Assembly: GCA_034521445.1 (NCBI GenBank)
Contig: JAXHMM010000005.1
Span: 248,001-312,000, forward strand
DNA: 64,000 bases
Direction: 5' to 3'
From: Balneolaceae bacterium
GTDB taxonomy: Bacteria > Bacteroidota > Rhodothermia > Balneolales > Balneolaceae
Part shown: positions 25,776 to 37,282 of the stretch, piece after piece
How the letters are laid out: each line of letters opens with the position of its first letter
Numbering within the stretch: the first letter of the stretch is position 1
Notes under the pieces: model-generated
Seen by the model: the letters and a program-made list of their open reading frames with translations, nothing else
Database searches by the model: none
Told to the model about the DNA's origin: nothing
Translations under genes and position numbers: made by a program

Positions 25776-27410
25776 TCAGTTCCCCAATTGAAGGATGCTT
25801 CGGTAGCGATCGCCGTCGCCCAGCAACTCCACGGCCCGCCCCATCAGGGGATCGCGGTCCAGGCTAAAGGCGATGCGCGACTGCTGGTCACGGTAGCGGA
25901 GCAGCAGCTCCCGGTAGAGCAGGGTCTCCAGGCGGCTGCGCTCCTCCTCGAAATTCTGCCGCTTGCGCTTGTCCACCAGCTCGCGGAGGGCGGCCACGTG
26001 AGAGGAGGCCTCGCTGTCCTGAACGGCCGAGTCCACCTGGTCCAGGTAGGCATCGGCGGGCACACGGTAGCTGAAGGACGCCTCCTCCAGGTATTCGCGG
26101 AAGTCCTCGTAGACGGCTGGAATCTCCGACTCACCCGGCATTCCGGGATGCTCGGAGGCGTAGCGGTTGGCGAAAAAGAAGATGTGGTTCTGCTGCTGAA
26201 GGGCGGTCTGCAGGGCTGTGGGCTGCGGGGCGGTCACCTCCACGTCGGGCGCGATGCCCTCCCCGTCGTAGACCGTGCGGCCGTTGCGCGTAGTGAAGGC
26301 GCGATGAGTGGAGTCGGGGGAGGCGGCGCTGTCGCCAGCCGCGTAGTCCATCGACTGAATACTGCGTCCGCTGGGGATATAATACCTGGAAGTGGTGATG
26401 CGCAGAGAGGTGTTGTAGGAGAGAGGGCGCACGATCTGCACCAGTCCCTTGCCGAAGCTGCGCTCGCCCATGACCACGGCGCGGTCGTAATCCTGAAGGG
26501 CACCGGCCACAATCTCCGAGGCGCTGGCGCTGCCGCCGTTCTGCAGGACCACCACCGGCAGGTCGGCCGCCAGGGCCGGCTCGCTGCTGGCGTAACGATC
26601 GGTATGCTCCTCGCTGCGGCCTCGCGTCTCCACCACCGTGAGCCCCGGCGCGATGAACTTGTCTACGATGCCCACCGCCTCGCCCAGGAGTCCACCGGGA
26701 TTGTTGCGCACGTCCAGGATCAGTCCCCGGAGCTCGCCCTCCTCCCGCAGCTCATTGAAGGCCGTGCGCACCTCGTCGGCGGCATTTTGGCCGAAGCGGT
26801 TGAGCTGGATGTAGGCAATGTTGCCCTCCGGCCCCACCCGCGAGCGGTAGGCCACGTTGTGCACCTCGATGCGCTCGCGGGTCAACTCAAAAGTCAGCGG
26901 TTCGTCCATGCCGTAGCGACGCACGGTGACAGTCACCGTGGTGCCGGGCTCCCCGGAGGTCATATTGCGAATCTCGTCGGGCGCGTAGCCGCTTATATCC
27001 ACGCCGTCTACGGCTATGATCTCGTCGCCGGTACGGATGCCCTGCCGCTGGGCGGAATGGCCGTCCGTGGGCGCGATGACCACCACGCGGTCACCCCGGA
27101 AACCCACCTCCAGTCCCACGCCGCCGTAGCTGCCGCGAGACATGATTTCCATCTGCTGGCTCTGCGCCTCGTCCACGAAGACGGTGTAGGGGTCAAGCGT
27201 CTCCAGCATGGATCGAATGCCCCGCTGCATGAGGCGCTCAGGGTCCACTTCCTCCACGTAGTTGAGGGAGACCTCGCGGTAGACCTCGCTGAAGATGGTG
27301 AAGTTCTTCTTGATGAGGAAGAAGATATCGGGGTTCCGTACCGCTCCAACTGCCGTAACAAGCAGTACGGCGGCCAGCAGCGTTGCGGCGCTCTTCCTCA
27401 GCAGCTTCAT
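25776..27410 (-). CDS. C-terminal processing protease, S41 family
   Basis: A 544-residue periplasmic S41A protease. It begins with a signal peptide or anchor (about 8-24), has a PDZ domain (about 90-165, GVGLEVGFRGDRVVV and IRTGDEIIAVDG), and the protease core with catalytic S296 in GGSASASEIVAGAL and K321 in RSFGKGLVQ, spaced as in Prc/CtpA. A C-terminal extension of about 150 residues is helical. It starts 12 bases after the LysM transglycosylase; C-terminal proteases often trim peptidoglycan hydrolases, so a functional link is plausible. Confidence 0.92.
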   Translation of the reverse strand: MKLLRKSAATLLAAVLLVTAVGAVRNPDIFFLIKKNFTIFSEVYREVSLNYVEEVDPERLMQRGIRSMLETLDPYTVFVDEAQSQQMEIMSRGSYGGVGLEVGFRGDRVVVIAPTDGHSAQRQGIRTGDEIIAVDGVDISGYAPDEIRNMTSGEPGTTVTVTVRRYGMDEPLTFELTRERIEVHNVAYRSRVGPEGNIAYIQLNRFGQNAADEVRTAFNELREEGELRGLILDVRNNPGGLLGEAVGIVDKFIAPGLTVVETRGRSEEHTDRYASSEPALAADLPVVVLQNGGSASASEIVAGALQDYDRAVVMGERSFGKGLVQIVRPLSYNTSLRITTSRYYIPSGRSIQSMDYAAGDSAASPDSTHRAFTTRNGRTVYDGEGIAPDVEVTAPQPTALQTALQQQNHIFFFANRYASEHPGMPGESEIPAVYEDFREYLEEASFSYRVPADAYLDQVDSAVQDSEASSHVAALRELVDKRKRQNFEEERSRLETLLYRELLLRYRDQQSRIAFSLDRDPLMGRAVELLGDGDRYRSILQLGN

Positions 27411-27422
27411 GACGGGAGGGAT

Positions 27423-29471
27423 TTAGTTGGGCTGGTTGATGCGGAGAGTCTGTCCCTCGAAAATGCGGTTGCCCGAAAGGTTGTTGAGTCGCTTCAGCTG
27501 GTCCACCGAGATGCCGAAATTAATGGCGATCTCACTCAGCGTGTCGTTAGCCTTCACCTGGTACCTTATGGTTTCGGCCTCGCCTTCCGAGGAATCCATA
27601 TAGGCCTGCACCACGTTGGTACCGGAGCGCTGCTCCCGCTCAATCTGCTGCTTGCGGTCATAAGACATGCTGTTCACCTGGCGGTAGTAGGCCTGCTGGC
27701 CTTCCGGCACATAGACGGTCAGATCCTGTCCCACGTGGATGGTGTTGCTCGTGTTGTTCCAGCCGCGGATCTCAAAAGACCGCACGTCGTACCATTCGGC
27801 GATGTGCCCGATGGTGTCCCCGCTCTTGACCGTATAGTTCATGGCGGCAGAATTGGCCGGGGCCGAACGCTGCTGGCGGGTACTCGGGGCGCTGCTGCGT
27901 CCCTGGTTGGAGGGACGGTTGGCGGCTATTTCGCCGGAGCCGCCGGGCGGCAGGGGCACCACAATCTTCTGACCGGGATGGATAGTGGAGGAGAGATTCT
28001 CGTTGGTTTCAAAGAGGCTGCGTACCGTGGTGCCATAGCGGTTGGCGATATAGCCCAGGTTCTCCCCGCGGCTGACGGTGTGCATGGTGACGTTGCGGCT
28101 GCGCTCCTCCTGGGGAATCTGGTCGTAGTTCGAAGCCAGCGTCTGGCGCGCGCCAACAGGCAGCTTGAGCGGGTACTTGCGTCCGGGCGGAGTGGCCCAG
28201 CGCAACAGCTCGGGGTTGTACTCCTCGAGCTGTTCGGTGGTGATGCCGGCGGCCTCGGCCAGCGCCTCCAGCGGCATGAGGGGATCCACCTCCATGACTT
28301 CGTAGTCGTAGGGCTCTCCTTCGTACTCCTCCTGGAAGCCGAACTCGGTGGGGTTCATGGCCACCATGGTGGCGGCAATAAAGCCGGGCACGTAGTTGCG
28401 GGTCTCCCGCGGCAGAAAGGGATACGCGGCCCAGTAGTCCTCCTCCCCGGCGGCCCGTATGGCGCGCTTGAGTCCCCTGGGACTGATATTATAATTGGCC
28501 ATGGCCAGGTGCCAGTCGCCCCAGATATTGTGCAGGTCGCGCAGGTGGCGCGCCGCAGCACGGGTGGCCTTCTCGGGATCGCGGCGCTCGTCCATCCACC
28601 AGTTAGCCTCAAGTCCGTACATGCGCCCGGTGGCGCCAATGAACTGCCACATGCCCACGGCGGCCGCCCAGCTCCGCGCGTTGGGATTGAGCCCGCTTTC
28701 GATCATGGCCAGGTGCACCAGCTCGGTGGGCACGCCCTCCTCACGGAAGATGCGGCGCATCATGGGAAAATACTTCTCGGAACGCTCCAGCCAGGTCTCC
28801 ATCACCTCGGGCACGCGCATGGTGTAGTAGAGCAGCGTGCGATTCACCTGTTCGTTCTGGACCAGGGGTACCTCGGTTCTGGGCGTAGTGATGTCTTCGG
28901 GGAGCGAGTAGCTATCGTTCATCCAGTCGTCCTCACCGGAAAAAAGTTCGTCCTGTATGGCGAAAATCTCACCCTCCGCCTCGTTGGCCGGCTCCTCGAT
29001 GCCGTAGAACGAGCGGTACTCGGTCATCAGGGAGCGGTAGAGTTCGGCGAATCGCCGGTCGTCCTGCACCTCGGGATAGTCTTCCAGCAGTCCCTGCATA
29101 CTGTTGAGGGCGCGGGTAAGCTGTTCCTCCGCCTCCAGAGGGTTGTCATTGACCTGGGCGTCAATGGCATTCACCTGCATGCGGTAGATGTCGGCCACAC
29201 GCACCATGACGTCCTTCTGAAAATCGTCCAGCGGGCGCCGCTCGGGGGGCGTCTCGGGGCCGAGGCTGTCGCCGGCGGCGATGCCCGAGAGCATGGGATT
29301 GGTGAGGGGTAGCAGTTGCTTCTGAATGGGAACGGCCAGCAGATCGAGATCCAGGGTATCGGCCTGCGGTTCGTGGGTATGGGACCCGTCATCGGATCCG
29401 TTTTGAGCCGCCAGGGGCGTCCAGCTTGCGGTCAGGAAAAGGACTAGAGCGGTCAGTATCGTTTTCTGCAT
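27423..29471 (-). CDS. LysM-containing lytic transglycosylase (MltD type)
   Basis: A 682-residue secreted murein hydrolase. It has a signal peptide (about 1-22), an SLT catalytic domain (about 230-370) with GVPTELVHLAMIESGLNPNA, where the Glu before SGLNP is the expected catalytic acid, and AVGMWQFIGATGRMYGL, then three LysM repeats for peptidoglycan binding: MHTVSRGENLGYIA, NYTVKSGDTIGHIA and RYQVKANDTLSEIA. MltD of E. coli has a similar plan. It heads the minus-strand envelope cluster. Confidence 0.93.
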   Translation of the reverse strand: MQKTILTALVLFLTASWTPLAAQNGSDDGSHTHEPQADTLDLDLLAVPIQKQLLPLTNPMLSGIAAGDSLGPETPPERRPLDDFQKDVMVRVADIYRMQVNAIDAQVNDNPLEAEEQLTRALNSMQGLLEDYPEVQDDRRFAELYRSLMTEYRSFYGIEEPANEAEGEIFAIQDELFSGEDDWMNDSYSLPEDITTPRTEVPLVQNEQVNRTLLYYTMRVPEVMETWLERSEKYFPMMRRIFREEGVPTELVHLAMIESGLNPNARSWAAAVGMWQFIGATGRMYGLEANWWMDERRDPEKATRAAARHLRDLHNIWGDWHLAMANYNISPRGLKRAIRAAGEEDYWAAYPFLPRETRNYVPGFIAATMVAMNPTEFGFQEEYEGEPYDYEVMEVDPLMPLEALAEAAGITTEQLEEYNPELLRWATPPGRKYPLKLPVGARQTLASNYDQIPQEERSRNVTMHTVSRGENLGYIANRYGTTVRSLFETNENLSSTIHPGQKIVVPLPPGGSGEIAANRPSNQGRSSAPSTRQQRSAPANSAAMNYTVKSGDTIGHIAEWYDVRSFEIRGWNNTSNTIHVGQDLTVYVPEGQQAYYRQVNSMSYDRKQQIEREQRSGTNVVQAYMDSSEGEAETIRYQVKANDTLSEIAINFGISVDQLKRLNNLSGNRIFEGQTLRINQPN

Positions 29472-29506
29472 CTCCGGAAAATTGGTTGGGGTCTTTGAAA
29501 GCTACA

Positions 29507-29514
29507 CAAAATTA
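29507..29514 (-). promoter_or_regulatory. Possible -7 element for the transglycosylase operon
   Basis: On the minus strand TAATTTTG matches the FCB -7 consensus TAnnTTTG exactly, 36 bases before the ATG, in an AT-rich pocket. No clear -33 TTTG lies at 19-20 bases. Confidence 0.4.
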
Positions 29515-29674
29515 GCAAAAATAATGGAAAAGGGAATAGATTTTCCCCCCTGCCGCAGGACGGCATCGTCGCGCACCGGATTGGAGGGGATACCGGCATA
29601 CCCGACGCGGCGGGCGGGAGCGACGGAGGTTCAACGCACAGAAGGGGCATTTAGCGTGGGGAGTCGCCGCGAAT

Positions 29675-31353
29675 CTAACCCTGGGCCAAGGGCCAACGTC
29701 GTCCGCTCCCGAAGGCCTTGACGCTAACCTTTAGGCCGGGCACGGCCTGGAAGCGCTTGAATTCGTTTTGCTGCACCATGCGCACGATTCGCCGGACGGT
29801 CTGCGGGTCGTAGCCCGCCCCGGCGATCTCTTCGGGCCCCTCCTGCAGCTCCAGGTAGCGGCGCAGGATGCCGTCCAGCTCCTTGTAGGGCGGCAGGCGG
29901 TCCTGGTCGGTCTGACCGGGCGCCAGCTCCGCGCTGGGCGCCTTCTCCAGGACGGCGCGGGGAATCACCTCGCGTCCGTAGTGTTCCCGGTTCAGCCAGC
30001 GTGCCATTTCGTAGACCTCCATTTTGTACAGGTCGGCAATGACGCCCAGCGCGCCGGCCATATCGCCATAGAGCGTGCAGTAGCCGGTGGCCAGCTCCGA
30101 CTTGTTGCCGGTGTTGAGCAGCAGGGCTCCCGTGTCGTTGGAAAAGGCCATGAGCAGCGTCTGCCGGATGCGCGGCTGAAGGTTCTCCGCGGTGTGTCCC
30201 CCGGGCCGGCCGATTACCGGCTCCAGGGCGGCGGCATAGCGCTCATAGAGACCGTCCACCGGCACCTCGTGAAGCTGAATGCCCAAGTTCCGGGCCTGGG
30301 CCTCCGAGTCAGTCACGCTGCCCTCCGAGCTGACGGCCGAAGGCATGGTGAGGGCGGTCACGCGGCCGGGTCCCAGCGCCTCGGCGGCAATGCATGCCAC
30401 CAGTGCGGAATCGATACCCCCGCTGAGTCCCAGCACCGCGCTGTCGCTCACGCCCGTTTTTCCAAAATAGTCGCGTACACCCAGCACCAGGGCCCGGAAG
30501 ACACTTTCCGGGGCCTCGGGGGGCTCCGCCGCCGCGGATGACTCCGGGTTCGCGTCCAAGGCCTGCAGGCTGCCGTCCTCCTCCCAGCGCAGGTCCACCC
30601 ACCCCTCCTCGAACAGGGGCACGCGGGCCGCCACCCGTCCCCGGGCGTCCAGCGCCATGGAATCGCCGTCATGAATGAGCTCGGTGTTGGCCCCCACCTG
30701 GTTGGCATAAAAAAGTGGAAGCTCCAGGCGCTCCACGTGGCGGCGCAGCATCTTCAGACGCGAGGCAGGCTTGCCGCGGGTATAGGGAGAGGCGGAGATG
30801 TTGATAATGCACTGTGCCCCGCGTTCGGCCAGCTCGGCGGCGGGACTGGTGTCGTAGGTATGGTACTGGATTTCGTTCTCGTTCTGCCAGAGGTCCTCGC
30901 AGACGGTCACCCCGAGGGCGCGTCCCCGGAATGCCAGCGGCTCGAAGGGCCCCCGGTTGGACTCGAAATAGCGCAGCTCGTCAAAAACGTCGTAGGTGGG
31001 CAGCAGGGCCTTGTGCACCTCGCCCAGGAGCTCCCCGCCGGAGGCCAGCAGGGCGCTGTTGTAGCAGGGACGTCCGGTACCGCTGGTGTTGGCGGTCACC
31101 GTACCGAATAGCAGGCCGGTTTCCGCGCCGGAGGTGGCCGCAACGAGCTCGCGGTTGGCCGCGTAGAGGGCCTCCCGGAAGGCAGGCCGCTCCAGCAGGT
31201 CCATGGGCGAGTAGGCCGCCGTCACCAGTTCGGGGAGGATGAGCAGCTCCACGCCTGCCGAAGCCGCCTCTCCCATACGCCTGTCGGAATGGCGGCGGTG
31301 TTCCCGCGCACCGCGCCGACGGTGGGATTCAGCTGTTGGACGCGGATTCTCAT
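29675..31353 (-). CDS. nadE: Glutamine-dependent NAD+ synthetase (one frameshift)
   Basis: NadE amidates nicotinate adenine dinucleotide to NAD+ using glutamine. About 558 residues: an N-terminal nitrilase-type glutaminase with E in LLILPELV, K in HKALLPTYDVFDE and C in VTVCEDLWQNE, then the synthetase with the PP-loop GLSGGIDSALVA. The natural start is the ATG at 31353, preceded by AGAAGGAG and giving MRIRVQQLNPTVG. A single missing base near 31288 separates that start from the rest, so the intact frame appears to begin without it. The amidohydrolase stop lies 19 bases upstream, so the genes are probably co-transcribed. Confidence 0.92.
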
Positions 31354-31372
31354 ACAACGGCTCCTTCTATTG

Positions 31373-33041
31373 CTATTGGGTGGTGTCGTACACTTTCTCG
31401 CCGGCCACCCAGGTCTGCAGCACCTCGGTCTGCCAGATCTCGGAGGCCGGAACCTCGAAATAGTCGCGATCCACCAGGATGAAATCGGCCCACTTGCCCT
31501 CCTCCAGGGTGCCCAGCACCTCCTCCTGGTGGGCGGCCCAGGCAGCGTCGAGAGTGAAGGCGCGGAAAGCCTGCAGGCGGCTCATCGCCTCGGAGGGATA
31601 CCATCCGCCCTCGGGATTGCCCTGGTGGTCCATGCGCGTCACGGCCGAATAGAGCCCGTAGAAGGGATTCACGTGCTCCACGGGAAAGTCAGAACCCGCG
31701 GCGATCACCGTGCCCTGGTCCAGGAAGGTCTGCCAGGCGTAGGCGCCCTCCATGCGGTCGGCCCCGATGCGGTCCTCCGCCATGTTCATGTCGCTTGTGG
31801 CGTGGGTGGGCTGCATGGAGGCCACGATGTTGAGCTCCTCGAAGCGCGGGATGTCGTCCGGGTGGACAATCTGCGCGTGTTCGACGCGGTGGCGAAGTCC
31901 CTGCTCGCCCAGGCTGTCCCGGGCCGCCTCAAAGGCGTTCAGGATCACCCGGTTGGCCCGATCGCCTATGGCGTGCACGTTCATCTGCCAGCCGGCGGAA
32001 GCGACCTTCATGACCATGCCGTTCACCTCTTCCTGCGAATGAAAAAGCAGTCCGCGGTTGCCGGGATCGTCCGAATAGGGTTCCAGGAGCGCGGCGCCGC
32101 GGCTGCCCAGCGCGCCGTCAATGGAGAGTTTGACGCTGCGCAGGGCAAGCATGTCGTCCGCGTAGGAGTTCACCGGTCCGTCGGCGGCCAGCTGCTCGAA
32201 GGTGTCCCCGGTGCCCCTGTACATGGCGTAGATGCGCGTGGTGAGGCTGTCGCCGTCCACAAAGCGTTTGTAGCGCTCCCAGCTGTCGAGGCCGATGCCC
32301 GCGTCGTGCACGCTGGTCAGCCCGTGCGAGCGCATCTGCTGCAGGGCGAGCGAGAGGGCCTGGTCGCGCTCCTGTTTGCTGGGCGCGGGGATCTGGGAGG
32401 TGATCAGACTCATGGCGCCGTCCACAAAAACCCCTGTGGGATTGCCCTCCTCGTCGCGTATGATCTGTCCCCCTTCGGGCGCCTCGGTCTCGGCCGTGAT
32501 GCCGGCGATCTCCATGGCGCGGGAGTTGGCCCAGCCGGCATGCCCGTCCACGCGTCCCAGCCAGACGGGACGATCGCTGACGGCCTGGTCCAGCTCTTCG
32601 GCCGTGGGGAAGCGCCCGATCTCCCAGAAGACCTGGTTCCATCCGCGTCCCCGTATCCATTCCGCGTCAGGATACTGCCCGGCGTAGTCGGAAACGATCT
32701 GCAGGGCCTCGTCCAGGGTCTGCGAGCCGGTCACGTTGGCGCCCAGCTCCTGGCTGCCCAGGTTTGAGACATGCACATGGGCGTCGATCAGTCCCGGCAG
32801 AAGCACGCGGCCCTGTCCGTCGATACGGTTGGCGGCCTCCACAGCCAGGCTGTCACCCGTCTGTAGTACCCTGCCGTCGCGGAAAGCGATGCTGGTGAAG
32901 GTCTGCAGTTCCCCTTCGGCGTCCAGGGTGTAGCCGGTTCACGTTGTGGATAACCGTGGTTTCGCCGCCGGAGCCGGCGCAGCCGGCCATCAGAAAGACG
33001 GCGGCCAGAACCACAGCTAGTAGTCTATGGGAGAGGTACAT
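31373..33041 (-). CDS. Amidohydrolase family 3 lipoprotein (one frameshift)
   Basis: A metal-dependent hydrolase of the YtcJ/LAF3 type, about 555 residues. The true N-terminus is a lipoprotein signal (ATG at 33041, lipobox LMAGC), so the enzyme should be membrane-anchored outside the cytoplasm. One extra C near 32939 shifts the frame after VIHNVN; correcting it continues into GYTLDAEGELQ and then the amidohydrolase core. Metal-binding motifs include DAHVHVSN, VHAIGDRAN, RHRVEHAQIV and AAGSDFPVEH. The substrate is unknown. It lies between pyrG and nadE on the same strand. Confidence 0.85.
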
Positions 33042-33093
33042 GGATACGATGGTATGGGTTGGGAAAAGTCAATGCGATCGGGAGGGGCGGCTG

Positions 33094-34809
<1,716 letters not shown>

Positions 34810-34925
34810 CCGGAATGGAGCTTGGGGAAGGCGATATGCCATTCAAGATTCTCGATCCGCATGACACATACGCGGGTGTCGTTGATCTATTGAATTCGTC
34901 AGAATGCCGGATCATTTAACCAGTG

Positions 34926-35324
34926 CTAAGGTTTTGATACCACCTTTAAGTCCAGTTTTTTGGCCATGTGGTCAAAATCCTTGTCGTTATGCAGGAGCGG
35001 CATACTATGTTCCGCGCACCATGTTCCTACAATCAAGTCTACGGTCTTCCGGATGGTAATGCCTCCGGATCGCAGGAATCGGTAGTTGGAGGCCGATTTC
35101 ATGGCCATTTCCTTCCCCCCAAGCTGGACACACTCCAGAAAATCCAGAAAATCCCGCGCCGTATAATAGTCACGGTCTTTTCTGAAACCCCTGAGTATTT
35201 CCGTCAATATGATATCGCCAATAATGATTGAATCACTGGATAGCGACTGCTCCAGGTAGTCGGTTTGCCAGTTCACGACTCCATTGAAATAGTCAATCCA
35301 AACGCTGGTATCCACGAAAATCAT
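34926..35324 (-). CDS. vapC: VapC-type PIN-domain toxin
   Basis: A 132-residue PIN-domain RNase with the four catalytic acids D5 (MIFVDTSVWIDYF), E42 (TEILRGF), D96 (VDLIVG) and D114 (HNDKDF). VapC toxins cleave tRNA or rRNA and are held in check by VapB. The start overlaps the stop of the antitoxin gene by four bases (ATGA), the classic type II operon layout. Intact frame; noticeably lower GC than neighbours, a common sign of transfer for such modules. Confidence 0.92.
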   Translation of the reverse strand: MIFVDTSVWIDYFNGVVNWQTDYLEQSLSSDSIIIGDIILTEILRGFRKDRDYYTARDFLDFLECVQLGGKEMAMKSASNYRFLRSGGITIRKTVDLIVGTWCAEHSMPLLHNDKDFDHMAKKLDLKVVSKP

Positions 35325-35518
35325 TTGTCATCCCGCCGCATGTCTTCCAGGTCACCCTCCCATCTCAGTTTTCCCCGCAACTCACGAATCTGCTCTTGCT
35401 TCTTGCGCTGCAAAAGTAATTTCAGCCCAGCCTCTACCGCGTCTTTTTTGGTCTTGAATTTGCTCATGCTCAATACCTCGTTCATCAGATCGTCGTCAAT
35501 TACAATATTGGTTCTCAT
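35321..35518 (-). CDS. vapB: VapB-type antitoxin
   Basis: A 65-residue antitoxin. The N-terminal half (TNIVIDDDLMNEVLSMSKFK, then a TKKDAVEAGLK helix) looks like the DUF2191-type ribbon-helix-helix DNA-binding fold; the C-terminal charged half (LRGKLRWEGDLEDMRRDD) resembles the toxin-neutralising tail of VapB proteins. It is first in the operon and would autoregulate through the palindrome just upstream. Confidence 0.88.
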   Translation of the reverse strand: MRTNIVIDDDLMNEVLSMSKFKTKKDAVEAGLKLLLQRKKQEQIRELRGKLRWEGDLEDMRRDDK

Positions 35519-35530
35519 ATTCTTTATACT

Positions 35531-35579
35531 TAATGTGTAATATTTAATTAAATATACACATTAGCCCGTCAAGTACAAA
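35531..35579 (-). promoter_or_regulatory. vapBC promoter and operator
   Basis: On the minus strand TTTG (35579-35576), exactly 19 bases, then TATATTTA (35556-35549) is a near-perfect FCB-type promoter. It overlaps a long inverted repeat with arms TAATGTGT/ACACATTA and an AT core (35531-35563), symmetric except for one extra base. The vapB ATG lies 13 bases further on, so a bound VapBC complex would cover the promoter. Confidence 0.7.
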
Positions 35580-35649
35580 GGAATAGTAACCGTGTGACCC
35601 TGAAACCATTGTCCCATTACAAAATTGGGATCTGTATCAAGCGCGCAGG

Positions 35650-36534
35650 CTACCTGACCTCCTCCGCCACCTCCCTGAGCAGGCCAGGCTTGTTGGAGAA
35701 GATGCCGGCCGCGCCCCGGCGGATCAGCCTGCGCATGCGGCGGGGGGAGTCGACCGTATAGACCAGGAAGGGTATGCCGTACTCCTTCAGGTTTTTCAAC
35801 CGCTTGTCGCTGAGCTGCGTGTAGCTGCAGTTGAAAGCGTCCACCCCGTACTCGGACACCAGGTGGGAGGGTGACTTGTCGCCCGAAAGCCCGCGGTTGT
35901 AGAGCAGGGCCACGGACAGGTCGGGCGAGATGCGTTTGAATCGTCGCACCGCGCGATAGTCAAAGCTGGAGAAGATCACGTGCTCCTCCATGCCGTACTC
36001 GCGAACCAGCTCAGCCGCCTTCTCCTCCACGCCGCCCCTGGGCTTCTCCCCCACCGCACCGGTCTTGATTTCCAGGTTCAGGGCGATCTTTCCCCTGGCC
36101 CAGCGCACCACCTCCTCCAGGGTGGGGATCTTCGTGCCGGCAAAGCGCTCGCCGAACCAGGAGCCGGCGTCCAGCTCACGCAGCTGCTCCAGAGAATGAT
36201 CGGCCAGGGGACCCGCCCCGTCGGTGTGGCGGTTCAGACGGGCGTCGTGAAAAACCACCGGCACCCCGTCGCGGCTCATCAGCACATCCAGCTCGATCAT
36301 CTCGGCGCCCCGCTCCACCGCCGCCTCGAAGGCGGGCATGGTGTTCTCCGGGAAGTCGGCGCTGGCGCCCCGGTGGGCGATCACGATGAATCCGTCTCCG
36401 TCGTCGTTGTACAGCTTCGGCAGAGGCATGTCGGTGGATATGATTTCGTGTTCAGCGTTGTCTTGGGCTGCGCCTGGAATGGCCGCCAGCAACAGCAGAG
36501 CCGGCAGGAGCAGCTGTACGGGGCACCTCCTCAT
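35650..36534 (-). CDS. Glycerophosphodiester phosphodiesterase
   Basis: A 294-residue secreted GDPD enzyme that would hydrolyse glycerophosphodiesters to glycerol 3-phosphate and an alcohol. The start is the ATG at 36534, which overlaps the previous stop (ATGA) and gives a signal peptide (LLLPALLLLAAIPGAAQ). Family motifs are IAHRGASADFPENTMPAF, ELDVLMSRDGVPVVFHD with the metal-binding Glu and Asp and catalytic His, and a C-terminal VYTVDSPRRMRRLIRRGA. It follows two small membrane-protein genes. Confidence 0.9.
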   Translation of the reverse strand: MRRCPVQLLLPALLLLAAIPGAAQDNAEHEIISTDMPLPKLYNDDGDGFIVIAHRGASADFPENTMPAFEAAVERGAEMIELDVLMSRDGVPVVFHDARLNRHTDGAGPLADHSLEQLRELDAGSWFGERFAGTKIPTLEEVVRWARGKIALNLEIKTGAVGEKPRGGVEEKAAELVREYGMEEHVIFSSFDYRAVRRFKRISPDLSVALLYNRGLSGDKSPSHLVSEYGVDAFNCSYTQLSDKRLKNLKEYGIPFLVYTVDSPRRMRRLIRRGAAGIFSNKPGLLREVAEEVR

Positions 36535-36857
36535 TCCGCGCCGCCCTCCGCCTCCAGCCAGTCGCGCAGCTCGCGAATCTGTCTTTTCTGCCAGAAAATG
36601 AGTCCTACATTGACGGCAAAGACGCCCGTGATCACCCAGAAGACCGCCTTGCTGAGCTGGGTGATGTCGTAGTAGAACGAATAGCCGAAAAAGATCATGG
36701 CCGCCAGGTTGATGGCCAGCTGAATCCATTTGTTCCGTGCGCGCTTGTCCAGCGCCTCCAGCTTGTCGCCGGTGGACAGGTCGCGCTCGTCCTTCTTGAG
36801 ATGAATATGGAGGTATGACTCCAGCCGCTCCCGATCGTCTTCGCTGTACTCGGTCAT
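36531..36857 (-). CDS. Small membrane protein, two predicted segments
   Basis: A 108-residue protein I do not recognise. A charged N-terminus (about 1-42) is followed by two hydrophobic segments (about 44-63 and 68-90) and a basic/acidic C-terminal helix. It overlaps the GDPD gene by four bases and follows the next small membrane gene by one base, so the three form an operon. Confidence 0.7.
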   Translation of the reverse strand: MTEYSEDDRERLESYLHIHLKKDERDLSTGDKLEALDKRARNKWIQLAINLAAMIFFGYSFYYDITQLSKAVFWVITGVFAVNVGLIFWQKRQIRELRDWLEAEGGAE

Positions 36858-36858
36858 G

Positions 36859-37200
36859 TCAGTTCCGGGCGTCCATGATTCGGCGGATGGCTTCCCGGAT
36901 CAGGGAGTCTGATCCCCCGCCTCCCGCGAAGGAGGAATAGAGCAGCCAAACTCCCAGCATGGTCACCACGCTGGCAAACATGGTCAGCACCGTGGAAAAC
37001 CAGAGGGGCGAAACCAGTCCCAGCACCGAGATGAGCACCACCGTCAGTCCCAGTCCCACCTGCGCGGCGCCCGCGATCAGGTGGAGGACGCTGGAGGCGT
37101 GCACCTGCTCGATAAGGCCGGCGAGCCGTGAGTGATACTCCGATTTATTGTGTATGTTGGAAGCGGTTTTCCGTCCCTCGCTGCGATCCTTGTCGTTCAT
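36859..37200 (-). CDS. Small membrane protein, two predicted segments
   Basis: A 113-residue protein of unknown function with two hydrophobic segments (about 39-62 and 66-90) separated by SPLWF, a charged N-terminus and a short C-terminal helix. It is the first gene of the operon with the next small membrane protein and GDPD, transcribed divergently from rlmB. Confidence 0.65.
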   Translation of the reverse strand: MNDKDRSEGRKTASNIHNKSEYHSRLAGLIEQVHASSVLHLIAGAAQVGLGLTVVLISVLGLVSPLWFSTVLTMFASVVTMLGVWLLYSSFAGGGGSDSLIREAIRRIMDARN

Positions 37201-37282
37201 AACGGTTACCCCAGATTAGATACACTCCCTCTGTCCAATTTAACCGAATTTGCCAATTTATCAATCGGAATTAACCCCCTCC

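Noticed and set aside
25752-29312. An open frame of over 1100 codons on the plus strand
   Set aside because: It runs antisense to the protease, PHP and transglycosylase genes, whose motifs are unambiguous. Its protein is His/Gly/Leu-rich without domains, the usual by-product of GC-rich codon use on the other strand.
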